From contig JANATF010000006.1 in NCBI GenBank assembly GCA_029449245.1, positions 1,798,001-1,862,000 of the forward strand: 64,000 nucleotides of DNA, read 5' to 3'. This DNA comes from Mortierella alpina. Lineage: Eukaryota > Mortierellomycota > Mortierellomycetes > Mortierellales > Mortierellaceae. Positions 57,995-64,000 of the stretch are shown one piece after another. The notes beneath the pieces are model-generated. The model ran no database searches and had not been told where the DNA came from. It saw only the letters and a program-made list of their open reading frames with translations. The first letter of the stretch is position 1. The number at the start of each line of letters is the position of its first letter. A program made the position numbers and the translations under genes.

Positions 57995-58213
57995 ATGAAC
58001 ATCGCATCCGTCTCCATTCTATCGATCCGTGCCCCTGTCCAGGCCTTTGTCCGTCGCCAGTACTCTGCATCTGCCACCTCTGCCACGTCAACAGCCAGCA
58101 CGACCGTTAATGGCCATTCCAATCATAAGCTGGCCATCGCCTCTGGATTGTCCGCTGTGGTAGGCGCCGATCTCACCTACGCCTACCTTACTTTTTTCCA
58201 CAAGAACGAGTAA
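57995..58213 (+). CDS. Small mitochondrial single-pass protein, paralogue B
   Basis: Unspliced frame of 72 aa. It begins MNIASVSILSIRAPVQAFVR and continues RQYSASATS, clearly parallel to paralogue A (MNI..S.R..RAP.Q...RRQYS). A hydrophobic stretch (about 47-67, LAIASGLSAVVGADLTYAYL) is followed by TFFHKNE. The presequence motif and the spacing to the membrane span are shared with A, while the linker is Ser/Thr/Ala-rich and diverged. Predicted inner-membrane protein with a cleaved presequence. The family is not recognised; respiratory-complex accessory subunit is a guess from architecture alone. Confidence 0.72.
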   Translation: MNIASVSILSIRAPVQAFVRRQYSASATSATSTASTTVNGHSNHKLAIASGLSAVVGADLTYAYLTFFHKNE

Positions 58214-58473
58214 GTGCTCTCAATTGTCTCGCTGTCTTCTACCCAAGGCTCTCCTCGTCCCCGTCCAAGCACTGCAGATATGCGACTCATACTGTCACTA
58301 CGACTCCCCTCGCTGTATAGGTATACCGTAATAAAGCGTTAAAGTTTTTCCTTCCTTTTGTTCAGCACATCGCACAGAGAACAATGACAATCTATTTACA
58401 ATGAGTGAAACAAACAAACTATACAACTCTATAGATGCATGCTTTGGAGATTTCTCATGGGCATCGCAGGTTT

Positions 58474-59580
58474 TCAGCCCTTGTTTTTGAGGAACGAGCT
58501 CGCTAAGTTACCAATGGCGTCAAAGGCATTCGACTGGCCGTTAGAAGCGCCATGCTGGCCATTTTGGCTCCCGTTCTGCATGAACGCGTTCATAACACCG
58601 CCAAGGACACCAGCAGCCCCACCGTTCTGGCCACCGCCTCCCGTCAGCATGCTCATGACCGTTTGCTTAATGTAATCGGGTGAAAAGACCTTGGTTCGGA
58701 GTTCGTTCTCCAAGCTCTCTCTCTAAAAAAAGTTATTTCAGATATATACACACAAGAAAAGTGTCAGCATTTTTTTCTTCCTTCTTGTTGATGTGTATGA
58801 ACAGCAGTGCTTAAACGTTACCATCTTGGCCTCGAACGTTTGCATGTAAGGCTGGATCAGCAACAAGATCTTGGGAGCCAACACGCTCTGGAGCAATTGT
58901 TGGATGCCTCCTGCGTGTCCGCCCACAGCCTGCACATCGCTTGAATCTCCGCCTCCCTTCACGGTCTGGTCTCCGGGACCATCCCCTCCCATCTTCAAAA
59001 ACTTGGACATAAGTCCTGCAGCTGTACCCAACATTCCACCTGCACCGCCATTCTCATCAATGAGTTGCTGGATCGCGCCTCCAAGAGCTGCTGGAAGGGA
59101 GGACGACAGCTTGTTGGCCATGTTGTCGCTAACTTGCTTGATGACTGGCCCCGATGCAGCCATGGTAGAGCTAACCATGCCTTCCTTCCCAGACTTCAAG
59201 AAGTCAAAGTTGATTCCGCTTGCTCCGGATCCCCCCTCTGCATTGCCGGCGTTTTGAGTAAGGACAGACTTTGCAATGTTTAGGACACCGTTGGTCAACA
59301 GGGTGTCCATGCCTTCAGATGCGGTGTCGACGGTGACGTTGGTGACGGAGGAGAGGCGATTGGTGAAGCTGGGACCAAGCTTGGAAATGATGGTGGAGAT
59401 GACGGGTTCGCCGTGGCTGCCATTGCCATCACTGCCGGAGAGATAGTTCATGATGGTGTTGGGGAGGTCGTTCTTGAGATCGCCTTTGGTGGTGTTGATC
59501 TGCTCGGTGACCTTTTCCTGCAAGGGAGGACGAGCCTGCTGCTCGACAAAGTTCATTAGCATGGGTACGAGTTGATTCAT
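58474..59580 (-). CDS. Helical, Gly/Asn/Gln-rich orphan protein
   Basis: Two exons, 59580..58822 and 58722..58474, joined in phase 0 over a 99-nt intron (donor GTAACG, acceptor TTTTTTTAG), give 335 aa. The N-terminus MNQLVPMLMNFVEQQARPPL is amphipathic. The rest alternates predicted helices with Gly-rich linkers (SSLPAALGGAIQQLIDENGG, LGTAAGLMSKFLKMGG) and contains VTVDTASEGMDTLLTNGVLN. There is no signal peptide, no strong membrane span and no Cys. Composition recalls surface-active or stress-type helical proteins that associate with lipid, but I recognise no family and assign no function. The minus leader upstream is CT-rich. Codon choice matches neighbours. Confidence 0.72.
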
Positions 59581-60066
59581 GATGCAATTAAGTCCTGTGA
59601 ACTGTTGTGTGAGGTGTGCTGTTGTGCAGTTTTTCCTTAACGTGCGAAGGAGGAGGTGGGTAAGGAAGGTGAAGAGTTGTGGGAGTAGAGGCAGAGCAAA
59701 TATATATAAAAAAAAAATCAAGAAAAAAAAATCCACGAAATGAAACAGCGCCTGCCATGCGATTCATCGCTACCTCCAACATACGAGGCTGCTGGCAAGC
59801 AAAAGAGAGCCGAGTAACCATGCTCAGAATAAAAGAGAGTAACGCCATACCCTGGGTCTATCCTCAGCATACTGCATCGCAGTGCATCTCGCTTTGAAGG
59901 CGCGCACACGCGTATTCACAGCAGAGGTTGTGCGGCAAAAAGCACGACACGTTTGAGATTTTCGGGTCGATCTTCCAATCGCTAATCTTAGAATTATATC
60001 AACAACAAGACTTTGCCTTACCCAAACCTGCCTCATTCACTTCACACTCCCCATCAACACAGCACA
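59581..60066. promoter_or_regulatory. Divergent promoter orphan / acyl-protein thioesterase
   Basis: 486 bp between start codons. It has A-rich tracts at 59700-59735 and a leader ending CATCAACACAGCACA before the thioesterase ATG. Confidence 0.5.
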
Positions 60067-61095
60067 ATGGCATCATCGCTCAAGAAACTGACCTCGGTTG
60101 TCCTCAGGGCACCAGCCAAGCATACCGCAACTGTCATCTTTATGCATGGACTCGGAGACACGGGCAATGGATGGCAAGTGTCGCACTCACCATGGAGCCT
60201 CAAGGCACTCGTCCCTGAATCCCACCTATTCGTCTAACTAATGCTGTCAACCTTTACTCTTCAATATTCTGCTCGCCCTACAGGGCACCAGTGGGAGATG
60301 ATGTATGTATAGTAGAAAAGTTTGGACGCTATACTGCACGCTTATGTTTCCTGTTCATAACGGCGACTAACTGCCAATCGATCGTTGTGTGTAGCTTCAA
60401 CGAAACCTCCCCCACGTCGAGTTCGTCTTTCCCAATGCTCCTTCTCAGCCAGTAACATTGAACAATGGCATGAAGATGCCTTCGTGGTACGATATCAAGT
60501 CTCTGTCATCCCTCGGCCATGATCAGGACGAGAAGGGCATGCTTGAGTCTCGCCAGCAGCGTAATGTCATACTTGAGAGTTGAGACTGGTGAATGTTTTC
60601 AACAAGCAGTGGAGCGATAGCAGCAACTAACGAGATTCAATACGAACTATTGTTTTTTTTTCTGTTGCCTAAGTGATGCAGATTGTCCGTGAGCAGGTCG
60701 AGGTGAAAGGCATCCCCGCCAACCGCATCGTCATCGGAGGCTTCTCGCAGGGGTGCGTCATGGGTTTATTGACCAGTTTAACGGCCGAGTACAAGTTTGC
60801 AGGCATCGTCTCGCTCAGTGGATACATGCCCTTGCATCACAAGATCATGGCCATGGTATCGGATGCCAACAGGAAGACGCCTATTTTCTGGGGACATGGA
60901 GATGCAGATCAGGTTGTCCGCTATGACTATGGCTTGGAGTCTGTCGAATTGCTCAAGAAGAACAAGTTTGACGTCAGATTCAACACCTATCACAACCTCG
61001 GGCACGGATCGAGCTATCAGGAGGTGGAAGACCTGCGCGCATTTTTGAGGGAGACTATTCCTCCTGTTGAGGAGCCAGTCAATGCCAAGGTGTAG
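60067..61095 (+). CDS. Acyl-protein thioesterase / lysophospholipase (APT1-like)
   Basis: Four exons: 60067..60173, a 19-nt exon 60284..60302, 60395..60560 and 60674..61095, giving 237 aa. This is an alpha/beta hydrolase: oxyanion loop FMHGLGDTGNGW, then APVGDD encoded by the tiny exon, FVFPNAPSQPVTLNNGMKMP with SWYDI, nucleophile elbow GGFSQG (Ser), GHGDADQVV (Asp) and HNLGHGSS (His). All triad residues are present. The family removes palmitate from proteins such as Ras and Galpha and hydrolyses lysophospholipids in the cytosol. The first intron begins with GC (TG|GCAAGT), required to restore GNGWAPVGDD. Converges with the cobalamin adenosyltransferase, with 60 bp between stops. Confidence 0.94.
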
Positions 61096-61155
61096 GGGCA
61101 ATCCATTGTTTGCTGATGCAAGGACAAAATGAAATAAAATGCATTGCTCTATTAT

Positions 61156-62082
61156 TTATTGTTCAGGTGAGTTCTTCTTGACTCGGGGTGCCCTGGGCTT
61201 CTTATAGAGAACCTCTTGGCGGCCTGCTTTCATAGCCGCATAACGTCCGCAAGTAAAGAGATAGTCACTGAGTCGGTTCAAGTATATGGCCACGCTCCTG
61301 TCAACTCTATGCTCCTGTGCCAAAGGTACGACTCTTCGTTCTGTCCGGCGACTCACTGACCTAGCTACGTGTAATGCAGCCGCTGCCTTTCCACCAGACT
61401 GCATGCATGATTCAGAAATATGTATTATCGGTGAGCGTGCCTGGTCAGCACAATTGTCAAGTGTCAAAATAGCCGACGAAATGAAACTTACAGGCAAGAT
61501 GAAGCTCGTCAGCGGAGGTAATTCCTGGTCCATTGCATCGATCCAGATCTCTAGATCGTTGACGTGCTGACCATCCGAGTCGAATTCTGTGCGGGCTAAG
61601 CGGGGTGCTGTTGCAGAATCACGAGGCGTGGCAATATTGGATCCAATATCCTGCAGTAGACACTGAATCTGCTCCAATTGACTGATGAGTCCCTGCACAC
61701 TTTCGCCTTGGTCTAAACAAAACTCTCGAGCTAGACTGAATGAAATATCAGGGCAAAGGCACTGCGCGTTAGTTATGTGAAGCGCGCACAATCGCACATT
61801 CATGTTCGGTCATAGCAGGATGTCTGGTGCACTTGGGCGTACCCAATTGATGAAGAGAGCTCATCGTTGGTTCCTATTGCAAGTAAGGACAGAAAACGCG
61901 CCATATGCGATGAGAATTGGGTTCCTTTCAATGGCTATACAGCAACCTCGGTCAAGGACTTTGCACATTGCGTTACCCAATGCATCAAAAACAACGTCGT
62001 CCTTAGGTCGGCGCTCGCCTGTAAAGAGTGACGATGTCCCTTTATCTCCTGTCTTTGTGTAAATCTTTGGTCTCTCTGCCAT
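61156..62082 (-). CDS. ATP:cob(I)alamin adenosyltransferase (MMAB/PduO-type)
   Basis: Five exons are visible: 62082..61977, 61873..61843 (31 nt), 61735..61492 and 61398..61156, plus an inferred upstream one; the visible part gives about 207 aa. The N-terminal signature [20 protein letters not shown] with TGERRPKDD is the family ATP-binding segment. Next come [20 protein letters not shown], a helical bundle, [20 protein letters not shown] and [12 protein letters not shown], then [16 protein letters not shown], which holds the catalytic/cobalamin-site Arg-Asn motif. The enzyme makes adenosylcobalamin, cofactor of methylmalonyl-CoA mutase, in mitochondria. A TTAG acceptor eight bases before the ATG and the lack of a presequence suggest a further 5' exon carrying the targeting signal, which I could not locate. 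Four introns rule out bacterial contamination. Confidence 0.9.
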
Positions 62083-63275
62083 CAGCACCCTAACAGATGC
62101 AAACCGAAGTTCTTAGGGTTGGCAATTGAACACTGTACTTGAGTGAATGCCATTGTGTCCTGTGGCCATTCATTACTTTGTGGTGGTGGTGAAGGTGCGG
62201 GTGCTTCCGCTCCGCAGAGTGGATCGAAACGCGGCAAGGTACATATCCGGTTGGTGTTTTCCTGGAGCTCGGTAGTAAGCGATGGAGAATGTTGCTGCCT
62301 CATTCAGCGCTGTGATTCAACTGGAAGACTCAAGCTGGGAAGCAGAAAAGCCACCGCTTGATGCATGTCGTGGGAATCTTTATGTTCATGGTTCGTCACC
62401 GAAGTGAAAGCTAGACTAGAGGCATGTTTCTATGGTTTGAGGAACGATTCAGACTAAAGGAGGGATGGCGGGCAGATTGTCGGTTCTAGACCTGATGGGC
62501 GCAGGTATCCAGGACGCGGTATTCGGATATTCTAGAGCACAACCAAGACATGCCAACTCGGTCGTTGGTGCTTTAGGTCATGAAAGAAAGCGAGCACAAG
62601 CACTCAGTAAGCCTCACGCATGCTGCACCCTCCAGCCTCTCCCTACTACTGTCCACTCCGATCGACTGCTTGCCCAAGTTGGGCAGAGAGATGGTGCCTG
62701 CCTCGGCGGGCAAGGTAAACATGTGTGGTTGGTCAGTGGCCGCTTTCTCTCCGACTGCCCAATAGGCGTTCGTCCAGGTGGTGCTGCAGGGCGAAAAACG
62801 TTAAATAACCTTATTGGTTTCTCATCAACCCCTTCATGTAAAATCAAGCAACAAAGACAGGTACATATTGCAGGCTGGCTCACACGATGAGTGCATGATG
62901 CAACAAGACCTGCCATCTAGGCCGGCAAAGCCTCAAGGCGAATCCATGCACTGAGTAAGATGGAACAAAAATACCCATTGATACTCAAGTAGCCTTCTAG
63001 TATGAGTATAGCCAAAGAGATAACGACAGCAGGAGCTGAGCTCTTCTCTTGATTATGTATCTTTCTTTTCTGGAATATCTACCTCTTAAGTTCCATCGAC
63101 CAACTTCGTCAAGGCAGAGATACAAAGAACTCTTTAAAAAAAAGAAGCCTCTTGATATCTTCCTCTTTATTCCTCTTCAGCCCATTTGCCTTCCTGCTCC
63201 ATCCCTACTCCTTGCTCGGTCTCGTCCGATCGGCTATACTCCTTCCCCTTTCATAAGACATACCGCTTGCCTTTG
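62083..63275. promoter_or_regulatory. Intergenic region, probable 5' exon of the adenosyltransferase and promoter of the right-edge gene
   Basis: 1.2 kb. On the minus side a targeting exon for the adenosyltransferase is expected, with candidates around 62100-62400, but no single ATG-donor pair fits the needed phase. On the plus side a CT-rich leader (63050-63270) precedes 63276. Confidence 0.45.
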
Positions 63276-64000
63276 ATGGCTGACCGATCCAATGCTCCCC
63301 TCGATGAACGTCGAGAGCATCCACAAGGCCGTAGCGAACAGCAAAATTCTAATCCTCAGTCCGCGCAAGTATCTGCAACATCCTTCCCTGTCTACACTGG
63401 CGCCTCCTCAGGATTTGCTCTCCCAGCTTCAAAATCGTTTCCCGCTGGTGCCTTAGGTCCGATCAATCCATTCAGCCCCACGTTATCCCCCGCAGCCTCA
63501 CCAGAAGCCACTCCTCGCGGCACCCCAATCACGGAGATGCAGAAGTTCAACCTCGGGGTCGAGAGGTATGCCAGGGCTATTGAGGACCCTGGCCTTAGCG
63601 GGAGCTTTTCAGGTACGGTGCCTCTGCCATCCCTGTCCCCAGTTCAACACATGGCAACCAAGCGTCGGCCATCAAATGGGCACGTTGAGCCCTTGACGGA
63701 CATTGAAACTGGTGCTGTGGCCGGTATCACCCACGGAGGAGACCCTGCCGCTGATGGTCATGGAGGCAGACTAAACTTCAGGTCCCTTAAGAGAGCCATC
63801 TCTGGCAGGATTCACACCGTCACAGATGACCTAGAATCCAATACCAAGCAAGTGCAACAAAGCGACGTCAAAATACCCCTAGACTCTGAGGATGTCACTA
63901 GCCAGCATGAAGAGAGGGTCTCATCAGATCCAGCAGATGAAGGACCACGCCGCCGTAAACCAAAAGGAGGCATCCTGAGTCAGCTGTTGAAGCTTCAGCG
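63276..64000 (+). CDS. N-terminal part of a large protein, possibly ThrE/Prm10-like (runs off the right edge)
   Basis: From ATG 63276 an uninterrupted frame of about 241 codons reaches the window edge. It is hydrophilic and Ser/Pro-rich (LGPINPFSPTLSPAASPEAT), then becomes ordered (ITEMQKFNLGVERYARAIED, LNFRSLKRAISGRIHTVTDD) and ends RRRKPKGGILSQLLKLQ. A basic stretch followed by (G)GILSxLLKL just before a membrane domain is typical of fungal threonine/serine exporter-type (Prm10/DUF1212) proteins, whose ThrE domain would lie past the edge. That identification rests on one short motif and is tentative. The GGTACG at 63613 could be a donor, but the frame continues protein-like through it. Confidence 0.6.
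   Translation, partial: MADRSNAPLDERREHPQGRSEQQNSNPQSAQVSATSFPVYTGASSGFALPASKSFPAGALGPINPFSPTLSPAASPEATPRGTPITEMQKFNLGVERYARAIEDPGLSGSFSGTVPLPSLSPVQHMATKRRPSNGHVEPLTDIETGAVAGITHGGDPAADGHGGRLNFRSLKRAISGRIHTVTDDLESNTKQVQQSDVKIPLDSEDVTSQHEERVSSDPADEGPRRRKPKGGILSQLLKLQ

Overview
This is a nuclear window from a fungus, most likely an early-diverging lineage of the Mucoromycota, with Mortierellomycotina my best guess. The genes are intron-dense, with short GT-AG introns of about 75-130 nt, and they sit on both strands with long pyrimidine-rich leaders. The gene set is unambiguously eukaryotic: SWR1-complex Vps71, H/ACA Nop10, Bfr2/AATF, Pold2, Rad18, eL33 and FKBP. A copine and an intron-containing ATP:cob(I)alamin adenosyltransferase argue against Ascomycota and Basidiomycota, which generally lack them. 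The lineage call is inference; no taxonomic search was possible.

Layout. 1-16 kb is gene-poor: a truncated Q-rich gene (-), an HMG-box regulator (-), a 4.5 kb gene-free block, a single-pass membrane protein (+), a LEA2-type membrane protein (-) and a basic Ser/Pro-rich protein (-). 16-33 kb holds a copine (+) and a giant USP34/USP24-like deubiquitinase (+, about 33 exons, roughly 3,250 aa). 33-46 kb is compact: VPS71 (-), acetylpolyamine amidohydrolase-like (+), NOP10 (-), BFR2 (+), lipid kinase (-), POLD2 (+) and a nucleolar FKBP (-). 46-53 kb has a zinc-motif protein (+), a decayed tandem copy of its 3' half, an aldo-keto reductase (+), a Tom6-like 57-aa protein (-) and a triplicated 77-bp repeat. 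53-64 kb has RAD18 (+), RPL33 (-), two head-to-head small mitochondrial paralogues, a helical orphan (-), an acyl-protein thioesterase (+), the cobalamin adenosyltransferase (-) and a truncated gene running off the right edge (+).

Functional themes. NOP10, BFR2, RPL33 and the FKBP belong to ribosome production or the nucleolus. POLD2 and RAD18 belong to replication and damage tolerance. VPS71, the HMG protein and the FKBP are chromatin-linked. In eukaryotes such proximity need not mean co-regulation, but VPS71/amidohydrolase, NOP10/BFR2, lipid kinase/POLD2 and the two mitochondrial paralogues are divergent pairs with short shared promoters. Many neighbours converge with only 55-360 bp between stop codons.

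Most notable observations: three GC-AG introns in two nearby genes; a decayed partial tandem duplication that includes 3' UTR sequence; the 77-bp triplicate; the divergent mitochondrial paralogue pair; the B12 adenosyltransferase; and an unresolved reading-frame break near the start of the deubiquitinase. I found no CRISPR array, rRNA, convincing tRNA or intact transposon. Exon boundaries were assigned by hand from splice consensus, frame and family resemblance.
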